7,225 nt of DNA from JBBPYR01 sp038199755 (GTDB lineage Bacteria; Chloroflexota; Ktedonobacteria; Ktedonobacterales; Ktedonobacteraceae): NCBI GenBank assembly GCA_038199755.1, contig JBBPYR010000084.1, positions 1 to 7,225 on the forward strand, given 5' to 3'. The translations under genes were made by a program, and so were the position numbers. Position 1 is the first letter of the stretch. Every line of letters starts with the position of its first letter. Positions 1-5,266 of this stretch are shown here, piece by piece. The notes below the pieces were generated by a model, which worked only from the letters and a program-made list of their open reading frames with translations, was not told the DNA's origin and searched no databases.

Positions 1-34
1 AACGGCTGGCAGGGCTGTTTTCCTATCTTATTGC

Positions 35-910
35 TTATTCATCTTGTTCGTTGCCGGGTTGTTGCAGGGGTTTGACCACTACGGGTGCTTTGCCTGTGAG
101 CGGATGTAACCAAGCCTTGATGCGCAGATAGACGGCCATGAGGCCACCGAACCAGAGTCCTCCGTAGAGATAGCCCGCCATGACATCGCTGGGCCAGTGT
201 GCGCCGAGGTAAATGCGCGAGGGGCCAATGCTGCCAATTAGTAGGGTGCAGAGAGTAATCAAACCGTTGCGCAGTTTGCCGGAGCGCCAGTTGGTGGCCA
301 GCAGATAAATCAGCAGCCCGTAAAAGTTTGTGTAGTGCATCACGTGACCGCTGGGGAAGCTAGGCTCATTGATCACACGCACAACCTTCACCAGTTCTTG
401 TGTTGGGCGTGGCCGTTTGATCAGCCGCTTTACGAGGACGTTGAGCAGGTTAGAAGACGTGGTGAGCAAGATAAACAGGGCCTCCAGACGAAAACGTAAG
501 GCCCAGAAGATAGCGGCGATGCCCACCGTCTGTGGGATGGAGCCAATGGGGAAGCCAATTTCGGAAACTACGAGCATATAGCGGTGAAACCAGGGATTCT
601 TTTGGCGTTGCAGGCGTGCAGTAATCGCCATATCGCCGGGGAAGAATTGCGTGTAGTGTGCGATCCACGAGAGCAGAATAGCACCGGAGAGGAGCCAGAG
701 ATAGAAGGCCATAAACATCGTGCCACGTGAGACGGCACGTTTGCCCGAGACCGAGGTTTCTGCCGCGAATCGTTGCGCCTCGTTTGCGATATCAGGGATG
801 TTGACTGGTGGTAATTGCGCTAGTGGTGGAAGGGGAGGGAACGCGGGAAAGGTAGTCCCTCCTGCACCGGTTTCTGGTGTTTTGTTAGCATCGGATGATG
901 CGTTCGACAT
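35..910 (-). CDS. PAP2-family membrane phosphatase
   Basis: This 291-residue protein is a PAP2 (type 2 phosphatidic acid phosphatase/haloperoxidase) integral membrane phosphatase. All three family motifs are present: KRLIKRPRP at 161-169 (K-x6-RP), PSGH at 186-189, and SR-x5-H-x3-D at 231-242, with H189 and H238 as the expected catalytic pair and D242 supporting. Hydrophobic segments lie at about 67-85, 122-138, 140-158, 191-205, 216-228 and 243-263, with the catalytic motifs between them. The first 50 residues are polar and then proline-rich (FPAFPPLPPL at 21-30), probably a disordered tail. The start is supported by GAAAGG 8 bases upstream. The gene follows the lipid kinase by 13 bases, so the two are probably co-transcribed. 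Family members dephosphorylate phosphatidic acid, phosphatidylglycerophosphate or undecaprenyl pyrophosphate. The neighbour favours a phospholipid substrate, but the sequence cannot decide this. Confidence 0.93.
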   Translation of the reverse strand: MSNASSDANKTPETGAGGTTFPAFPPLPPLAQLPPVNIPDIANEAQRFAAETSVSGKRAVSRGTMFMAFYLWLLSGAILLSWIAHYTQFFPGDMAITARLQRQKNPWFHRYMLVVSEIGFPIGSIPQTVGIAAIFWALRFRLEALFILLTTSSNLLNVLVKRLIKRPRPTQELVKVVRVINEPSFPSGHVMHYTNFYGLLIYLLATNWRSGKLRNGLITLCTLLIGSIGPSRIYLGAHWPSDVMAGYLYGGLWFGGLMAVYLRIKAWLHPLTGKAPVVVKPLQQPGNEQDE

Positions 911-923
911 GGATTGCGCCTTT

Positions 924-1910
924 CTATAATGCTGATTGTGCTATTTCGTGCTGTTTGACGGCATCGTTTAATGATGGTTTCGTCGTAGCTGAGCCAGCAG
1001 CCACTTTGCTGGGCACGCGCACGCGCAGGGCAGCAGGGATGATGCTGATGCTGGCGGGTGTGTGACCATGTGGAACACCATCGGCATGGATTTCCACTGG
1101 GCGGTCGGCTCTGACCTCTAAGGATTTTATCCTGCGCCGTGATATTTTTGGTTGCAACACCCGCTTCCCTTGTGTGATAGAGATGGCATGGCGTACATAT
1201 TCAAGCTTGCTGAAATTTTTATAAATGACGACATCGAGTAGTCCATCATCCATTTTTGTGCCAGGGGCGACTTGGAGATGTACGCCATAATAGGGTGTGT
1301 TGCAGACAGTAATTTGGAGCCCATGGTAGGTACGGCTTTTCCCACCATCGAAGGAAACCTTGAAGCGAATATTGGGAAAGGTAAACAGCGTGGAGAGACC
1401 GTTGAAAAAACCATGCAGAGTGGATTGCCAGCCTGGTTTTTTGATTTCCTCCGCGGAAGGGAAGAGAGCTGCCTCTAACCCGATACCAGCCACCTCAAGA
1501 AAAACGTGATTGTTGATTACTCCGACATCGACCTCATTTGTTTCGCCTGCACCGACAATATGGCATGCATCTCTGAAATCTTCAGAGATACTCAGACTAC
1601 GTGCGATGTTGTTCATAGTACCCATCGCAATAATACCCAATGTGCTCTTGGTATTGATGAGACCGCTGGCGACTGCATGAATGGTGCCATCTCCACCTGC
1701 GGCGATGACAAGGTCGAAACCTGCCGCAGCTGCCTTTTTTGCCAAGCCAGTGCCTGGATCGTCTTCTGAAGTGTACCATACTTCAGGCTCAATATCATGC
1801 TCCCGTAAGGTTTCCAGAATAGTCTGCTCATGTTGCTCTGGTGTTTCGCCATCATTTGTGGTGATGGTGGAGACACCAGAGATGGGATTGAAGATTAACA
1901 CGCTCTTCAT
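924..1910 (-). CDS. Diacylglycerol kinase-family lipid kinase (YegS/DgkB type)
   Basis: This 328-residue protein belongs to the soluble DAGK-catalytic family (YegS, DgkB, BmrU), which uses ATP to phosphorylate diacylglycerol or related lipids at the membrane surface. The fold starts with NPISG at 8-12. GGDGT, the nucleotide-binding signature, is at 72-76, a GTMNNIAR segment at 97-104 corresponds to the usual PLGTxNDxAR, DDGLLDVV is at 221-228, and HADG at 275-278 carries the Asp expected near the phosphoryl-transfer site. The usual DGE there reads DGV. I chose the ATG at 1910 because the protein then begins with MKSVLIFNP as the family does, and a GGAG lies 12 bases upstream. An in-frame ATG at 1940 would add 10 residues but has no ribosome binding site. 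The PAP2 phosphatase follows at once, giving a kinase/phosphatase pair acting on opposite sides of a lipid phosphate. The true lipid substrate is not determinable here. Confidence 0.92.
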   Translation of the reverse strand: MKSVLIFNPISGVSTITTNDGETPEQHEQTILETLREHDIEPEVWYTSEDDPGTGLAKKAAAAGFDLVIAAGGDGTIHAVASGLINTKSTLGIIAMGTMNNIARSLSISEDFRDACHIVGAGETNEVDVGVINNHVFLEVAGIGLEAALFPSAEEIKKPGWQSTLHGFFNGLSTLFTFPNIRFKVSFDGGKSRTYHGLQITVCNTPYYGVHLQVAPGTKMDDGLLDVVIYKNFSKLEYVRHAISITQGKRVLQPKISRRRIKSLEVRADRPVEIHADGVPHGHTPASISIIPAALRVRVPSKVAAGSATTKPSLNDAVKQHEIAQSAL

Positions 1911-1979
1911 ATATTTATATCGCTCCAAGCTGGCTAACATATTTTTGTCGTTGTGATGTAGGTTCGACTATACTCGCTT

Positions 1980-2011
1980 TTAATACGCATGAACTAACCA
2001 TGCGGTGTCAA
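1980..2011 (-). promoter_or_regulatory. Candidate long-spacer promoter with inverted repeat, for the lipid kinase
   Basis: On the minus strand a consensus TTGACA (2011-2006) and TATTAA (1985-1980) are separated by 20 bases, longer than the usual 17. The spacer holds a perfect 6-7-6 inverted repeat, CGCATG-n7-CATGCG (1986-2004). Twisting of an over-long, palindrome-filled spacer is how MerR-family regulators activate promoters. A transcript starting near 1973 would have a leader of about 60 bases before the kinase ATG. No regulator gene lies in the window. A second small stem, CGGTGT-n5-ACACCG (2003-2019), overlaps the -35 and may instead be part of a weak terminator for the upstream oxidoreductase. 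Confidence 0.35.
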
Positions 2012-2028
2012 ATACACCGTTGCCAGCT

Positions 2029-3414
2029 TTATGAGATGCGGTCAGTGGCCCAGCGCACCCCCTCACTCAGGGTGGGATAGGGGAAGATGGTCGAGGCTAC
2101 CATGTCGGCGGTTATGCCAGCGCGCATGGCAACGATGAGCGGAGCAAGCAGATCATCCGCAGCGGTGCCGAGTATGTGGCCCCCCAGGATATGATCCTGC
2201 TGATCCACTAGAACCTTGACCAAGCCTTCCGTATGACCATTCGAGATGGCGCGCTCGACCTCGCTGAATTTCATGCGACCTACGCGATAGGATACGCCCT
2301 CTTGCCGCAGTTGCTCCTCGGTTTTGCCCACATGTGCCAGGGCTGGCTCTGTATACGTAATCCAGGGAATGATGTGCTGATTAAAGGGTTGTGGCTGGTC
2401 GGAGAAGGCGTTGAGCCCCACATGTTTTCCTTGCTCATAGGCAAAATGGGTAAATTGGTACTGGCCGACAACATCGCCTGCCGCCCAGATGTGCGGCACG
2501 CTTGTGCGCAGCATCTCGTCAACCTCAATGCCTTTCTTAGTAGTTTTGACGCCAATGCTGTCAAGCTGAAGCTTTTCGAGTGTGGGACGGCGACCCAAAG
2601 CCAGCAGGATTTCATCAACGACGATATCTCGTGTCGCTTGATTACTTTTGATGGTGAGGCGTTTCCCTTCCGAACTGCGTTGTACACGTTGTAGCTCGAC
2701 ACCGACCTCCACCTCAATACCCTCGTTACAGAGCAGATCACAGAGTTGATCGGCCAGTTCACTGTCTTCTTTCGCGAGCAATTGGGGTGCGCGCTCGATG
2801 ACTGTCACCTCGACTCCAAAGCGGTGAAATAATTGCGCGAACTCCATACCGATGGGTCCACCACCAATGATCGCCATGCTGCGTGGCAGGGTTGAGAGCG
2901 CAACGGCCTCGACGTTGGTAATAAAGCCTGTTTCTTGTAATCCCTCGATAGGGGGTATCGATGTTTGACTGCCCGAGGCGATGACAAAGCGTGCTGCGCT
3001 CAACGTCTGCTTTTGTCCGTCGCTTTTCTCGATGGAAACTTCGTTGGGGGAGAGAAAACTTGCTTCGCCATAAAACGTAGTAATGCCCTGTTTTGCCAGT
3101 TCCTGGCTTGCTTCTTGTGACGTGCCGCCACGAATGCTTGTGATAACCTCGTGGGTATATGCCTGTACTTGCCGCCAATCCAACGATACCTGCTGAAAAT
3201 GTAGGCCATATTTGTCGGCGTGTTGCGCTTGATAGAGCATGGACGCGATATGGAGAAGCGTCTTCGTCGGATCACACCCATAATTGAGACAGGTGCCACC
3301 AATACTATCGCGCTCAATGAGAGCGACCTTTTTGCCGTGGTGGGCAGCGGTACTGGCGGCAGTGCTTCCTGCAGCTCCCGCGCCGATCACTAATAAATCG
3401 TAGTGCTGTGCCAT
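2029..3414 (-). CDS. FAD-dependent pyridine nucleotide-disulfide oxidoreductase (dihydrolipoamide dehydrogenase/mercuric reductase-like)
   Basis: This 461-residue flavoprotein has full family length and domain order: an FAD-binding GAGAAG at 11-16, the redox disulfide in TCLNYGC (C42 and C47), an NAD(P)-binding GGGPIGME at 184-191 followed by E207 at the end of the second strand, ALGRRP at 272-277, the second FAD motif AAGDV at 311-315, and a dimerisation domain from about 345. The reaction class is electron transfer between NAD(P)H and a disulfide or related acceptor through FAD. The catalytic HPTxxE of true dihydrolipoamide dehydrogenases reads YPTLSE (446-451), with Tyr for His. This Tyr-type end is seen in mercuric reductase-like relatives, but the C-terminal Cys pair and N-terminal metal-binding domain of MerA are absent. 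Lipoamide or mercury specificity therefore cannot be claimed. The start is fixed by AAGGAG 6 bases upstream. No 2-oxoacid dehydrogenase genes are nearby. Confidence 0.9.
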   Translation of the reverse strand: MAQHYDLLVIGAGAAGSTAASTAAHHGKKVALIERDSIGGTCLNYGCDPTKTLLHIASMLYQAQHADKYGLHFQQVSLDWRQVQAYTHEVITSIRGGTSQEASQELAKQGITTFYGEASFLSPNEVSIEKSDGQKQTLSAARFVIASGSQTSIPPIEGLQETGFITNVEAVALSTLPRSMAIIGGGPIGMEFAQLFHRFGVEVTVIERAPQLLAKEDSELADQLCDLLCNEGIEVEVGVELQRVQRSSEGKRLTIKSNQATRDIVVDEILLALGRRPTLEKLQLDSIGVKTTKKGIEVDEMLRTSVPHIWAAGDVVGQYQFTHFAYEQGKHVGLNAFSDQPQPFNQHIIPWITYTEPALAHVGKTEEQLRQEGVSYRVGRMKFSEVERAISNGHTEGLVKVLVDQQDHILGGHILGTAADDLLAPLIVAMRAGITADMVASTIFPYPTLSEGVRWATDRIS

Positions 3415-3440
3415 GTGTTGCTCCTTTTCTTCTTAATACG

Positions 3441-3543
3441 TTTTGCCTAAGAAAAGCGATCCTGAGGTGCCGCGCTGCTGGTTGAGACGGTACGTTCTGG
3501 CCATAAGGTGTTGGTTGTGGGCAATGGCGGAAGTGCTGCTGGC
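3441..3543 (+). pseudogene. Remnant of a SIS-domain gene (phosphoheptose isomerase GmhA-like)
   Basis: In the frame beginning at 3469 the DNA reads AALLVETVRSGHKVLVV followed by GNGGSAA (to 3540). This matches the helix, strand and phosphate-binding loop of the SIS domain in GmhA-type sedoheptulose-7-phosphate isomerases, where GNGGSAA is the signature. Stops at 3448 and 3463 close that frame upstream; the neighbouring frame from 3441 offers a short possible continuation (KAIL). Downstream similarity stops right after GSAA, where a family member would continue with about AQHFAAELVGRF; instead NRAMP-like sequence begins. Only about 25-30 of the expected 190 or so residues survive, so this cannot be functional. 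Confidence 0.6.
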
Positions 3544-3890
3544 GAGTACCTCTTACGCGGTCGCGGGTTCAATTGCTGGCCCACGGGCCTTTCAAAGAAA
3601 CCGTGGCAAAATGAGGTTTCTATCTCATTCTCACCGTGGCTCTCGTCATAAGTTTAGGTATTGCTCTGCTGCGTATCGACCCAATTACATTGCTTTTCTG
3701 GGCTAATGTGCTGTCCGGGGTGCTGGCTCCTGTGCTTGTCTGCTACCTGTTCATAGTTGGTAATAATGCTAAAATTATGCGCAAGCAACGATTTGGTTTA
3801 TACACGAATATCGGGTTGGTGCTGACAATCATCGTAATGAGTGTTGCTGCGCTCTTACTGTTCTATGTGTTGTTTACAGGGCAGCACTGA
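3533..3890 (+). pseudogene. C-terminal remnant of an NRAMP-family divalent metal transporter, frameshifted
   Basis: Three reading frames in succession spell the end of an NRAMP (MntH-like Mn2+/Fe2+ symporter). VLLASTSYAVA is at 3533-3565, then GFNCWPTGLSKKPWQNE in a second frame at 3565-3615, then GFYLILTVALVISLG in a third frame from 3615, which continues through IDPITLLFWANVLSGVLAP and GNNAKIM to a stop at 3888-3890. The order matches the last three membrane segments of the family: the SYAxAE turn, the W-x-x-GL-x-KKP loop, FY opening the next helix, the DP-x-x-LLFWA-x-VL-x-GVLAP helix, and a closing hydrophobic helix near the end. Roughly the first 300 residues are missing and at least two frameshifts interrupt the rest. 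The open stretch from an ATG at 3636 (84 residues, two membrane helices) might look like a small gene but is just this tail. Confidence 0.8.
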
Positions 3891-3896
3891 TAATAG

Positions 3897-3954
3897 GGTA
3901 CGAAGCAGGGAGCGCACAGATGATACGTCATCTGTGCGCTCCCTGCTTCGTACC
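3897..3954. repeat. 27-bp perfect inverted repeat (bidirectional terminator-like hairpin)
   Basis: Arms 3897-3923 and 3928-3954 are perfect reverse complements (GGTACGAAGCAGGGAGCGCA opens the left arm) around a four-base loop, TACG, a UNCG-class tetraloop in RNA. A G-T pair and two A-T pairs could extend the stem to 3894-3957. It sits between the converging NRAMP remnant and the channel gene, ending 13 bases past the channel's stop, so a two-way terminator role is plausible. No T-run follows on either strand, and the stem is far longer than a normal intrinsic terminator. A dispersed palindromic repeat is therefore an alternative. Confidence 0.85.
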
Positions 3955-3967
3955 TTACTACCGCAAG

Positions 3968-4837
3968 TTATTGTTGTGGGTAAGGGGGATTGCCATATTG
4001 GTCAGTAGGTATGCTAGTGGGGTATTGATTGGTAGGATAGGTGGTTGTCTTCATGTTAGAAGGATACTGATTAGCGTTATAGGCATTTGTCTGCATCTCA
4101 GCGACGTTGCGGGCTTGATGAATGCTTTGCTGGGCCTGCATCTGAGAAGCAGCATTGCTGACGGTCGCTTCACCACGGTTCAACAGACGCTGTGCAGTCT
4201 CGCGACCACCAAGACCGAAAGAGAGGCCAAAGGCGAGGGCGGCGGCACCAACGATAGCGGTGAACAGGATGTTCAGTAAGGACGGGGCAATCTGTAATTG
4301 CTCAAGTGCAACGAGAGCCACAAAGCCCATGATAGCGTAGCGTGCAATGTTTGCGTAGAGATTGGGATTGCCCATACTTGAGCGCGACATGGCACCACGC
4401 ACAATGTCAGCTACAAAGGTAGCGGCCAACGTACCGAGGAAGAGCACCAGAATGGCGACGAACACGTTAGGAATATACGCGATGATCGAGTTCAGAATAT
4501 TACTAACGGAGGTTAAACCAAGTGCATCAACAGCAGGTACTAGGAAGACCAAGAAGACAAACCAATAGACCACTTTTCCGAGTACACCGGCGGCATCCAT
4601 GCTCAAACCCATGCGCTGCTCCAAGCCGGTTAAGCCAATGCGTGTGGCGACGCGGTCAAAGCCAACTTTTCGCAGCAGGAATGTGACGGCCCGCGAAAGT
4701 GCTGACGCAATTAGCCAGCCTATGAGGAGGATTACCAGAAAACCAAGGAGTTTAGGAATAAACGCGAAAACAAGGGCAAGCGCGGTACTAAGTGATGTCA
4801 GGACCGCAGTTCCCCAATCGGTGATAGTAGCAACCAT
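3968..4837 (-). CDS. CmpX/MscS-like membrane protein with conserved TM-helix repeats
   Basis: This 289-residue integral membrane protein matches the 'conserved TM helix' group related to small-conductance mechanosensitive channels (CmpX-like). The diagnostic helix occurs twice: FIPKLLGFLVILLIGWLIA at 26-44 and YIPNVFVAILVLFLGTLAA at 121-139, each starting with an aromatic-IP and holding a mid-helix Gly. Other membrane segments lie at about 86-108, 163-182 and 186-208. The last is glycine- and alanine-rich and ends in AFGLSFGLGGRETAQ (202-216), similar to the pore-lining end of MscS-type channels. The MscS cytoplasmic beta domain is absent; instead residues 217-289 are polar, ending in a Gln/Tyr/Pro/Thr-rich tail with repeated QYP and YPT units. 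GAGAGGAG 9 bases upstream fixes the start. A role in envelope tension or ion flux is inferred from the family only. It is transcribed alone. Confidence 0.85.
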   Translation of the reverse strand: MVATITDWGTAVLTSLSTALALVFAFIPKLLGFLVILLIGWLIASALSRAVTFLLRKVGFDRVATRIGLTGLEQRMGLSMDAAGVLGKVVYWFVFLVFLVPAVDALGLTSVSNILNSIIAYIPNVFVAILVLFLGTLAATFVADIVRGAMSRSSMGNPNLYANIARYAIMGFVALVALEQLQIAPSLLNILFTAIVGAAALAFGLSFGLGGRETAQRLLNRGEATVSNAASQMQAQQSIHQARNVAEMQTNAYNANQYPSNMKTTTYPTNQYPTSIPTDQYGNPPYPQQ

Positions 4838-4884
4838 AAGATGCTACTCCTCTCTTTACTATTACATGTAGACTAGACAGTACT

Positions 4885-4912
4885 CTTATAAAAACAACCA
4901 TATAGCTGTCTT
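4885..4912 (-). promoter_or_regulatory. Candidate promoter for the CmpX-like gene
   Basis: On the minus strand AAGACA (4912-4907) and TATAAG (4890-4885) are 16 bases apart in an AT-rich stretch, about 45 bases ahead of the channel's start. A small inverted repeat, TATAGC-n8-GCTATA (4901-4920), overlaps the -35 element and could be an operator. This is pattern matching only. Confidence 0.3.
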
Positions 4913-5033
4913 TGGCTATAGCATAAGTCATAGTAAATCAACTTTCAAGTCAACAATAAGAAGATTAAGTCTGTCCTAATTTCTTGCATAAGAGCATCTA
5001 AGATTTTAATAATCTAAATTAATTCGCTGAGAA

Positions 5034-5105
5034 TTATACAGTGAAGATGCCGCCAATCTTGCCGCTTTCATCATGAATGGGGCTGTACGAAAAGGTAAAG
5101 TAAAA
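5034..5105 (-). pseudogene. Relic of a PAS domain from a sensor histidine kinase
   Basis: Reading the minus strand downward from 5105 gives FYFTFSYSPIHDESGKIGG followed by IFTV and a TAA stop at 5036-5034. The string FTFSYSPI-x-DE-x-G-x-x-GG-x-F is a hallmark of the PAS-fold domain at the front of many multi-domain sensor histidine kinases, as I recall them from Chloroflexota and other soil bacteria. Only some 23 residues survive: nothing kinase-like can be read on either side, and a stop cuts the frame upstream at 5126-5124. It is a decayed fragment, probably left by a deletion, and shows that this gap once carried a minus-strand signalling gene. Confidence 0.65.
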
Positions 5106-5153
5106 TGTTACAGCTCGGAGTGGCTATTTATAGCTGAAAATATTAATCTCAAT

Positions 5154-5176
5154 AAGGGAGAAAGTCTATGGAATAA
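5154..5176 (+). promoter_or_regulatory. Strong ribosome binding site with an aborted ATG-GAA-TAA start
   Basis: AAGGGAG (5154-5160) lies 7 bases before ATG (5168), an ideal arrangement, but the frame reads Met-Glu-stop (TAA 5174-5176). That frame is the same as the methyltransferase frame and has no further stop before it. This is either a former start killed by a nonsense change or a minimal leader ORF affecting translation downstream. Confidence 0.4.
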
Positions 5177-5266
5177 GATACAGTTTCTGTGAAAGTGGGA
5201 GTAAAGGGAAACTTTTCTTATGTACAATGCGTGAATAAGGTAGTGATTAGTAGGGGCTCTGTGACG

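Larger units (their letters stand above)
4838..5266. other. AT-rich intergenic region between divergent genes
   Basis: About 430 bases separate the leftward channel gene from the rightward methyltransferase. The stretch 4860-5040 is markedly more AT-rich than the genes around it, and six-frame reading shows only short, stop-riddled peptides. It holds the candidate channel promoter, short AT-rich dyads such as TAATTC-n5-GAATTA (5020-5036), a PAS-domain relic on the minus strand (5034-5105), a GCTAT-TT-ATAGC dyad (5123-5134), and an aborted start codon in front of the methyltransferase. I see no tRNA, riboswitch or transposon end. Confidence 0.7.

Noticed and set aside
1911..1940. Longer start for the lipid kinase at 1940
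   Set aside because: No ribosome binding site precedes it and the extra ten residues lie outside the family fold; the ATG at 1910 fits better.
2233..2694. 153-residue open frame on the plus strand
   Set aside because: It lies wholly inside the oxidoreductase gene on the other strand, which has every family motif, and its own translation shows no recognisable domain.
2029..3414. Mercuric reductase merA
   Set aside because: There is no C-terminal Cys pair, no N-terminal metal-binding domain and no mer genes nearby; only the broader family can be named.
3443..3706. 87-residue open frame on the plus strand starting at TTG
   Set aside because: It mixes frames of the SIS and NRAMP remnants; only its VLLASTSYAVA piece makes sense, as part of the pseudogene.
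3636..3890. Small two-helix membrane protein gene (84 residues)
   Set aside because: NRAMP-like sequence continues upstream of its ATG in the same frame (GFYLILTV from 3615) and then in other frames, so it is the tail of a broken gene.
3920..4279. 119-residue open frame on the plus strand
   Set aside because: It starts inside the long hairpin and runs antisense to the channel gene; its composition fits a shadow frame.
5041..5160. Riboswitch or small RNA ahead of the methyltransferase
   Set aside because: Only short AT-rich dyads are visible, no known riboswitch core was recognised, and part of the stretch is explained as a PAS relic.
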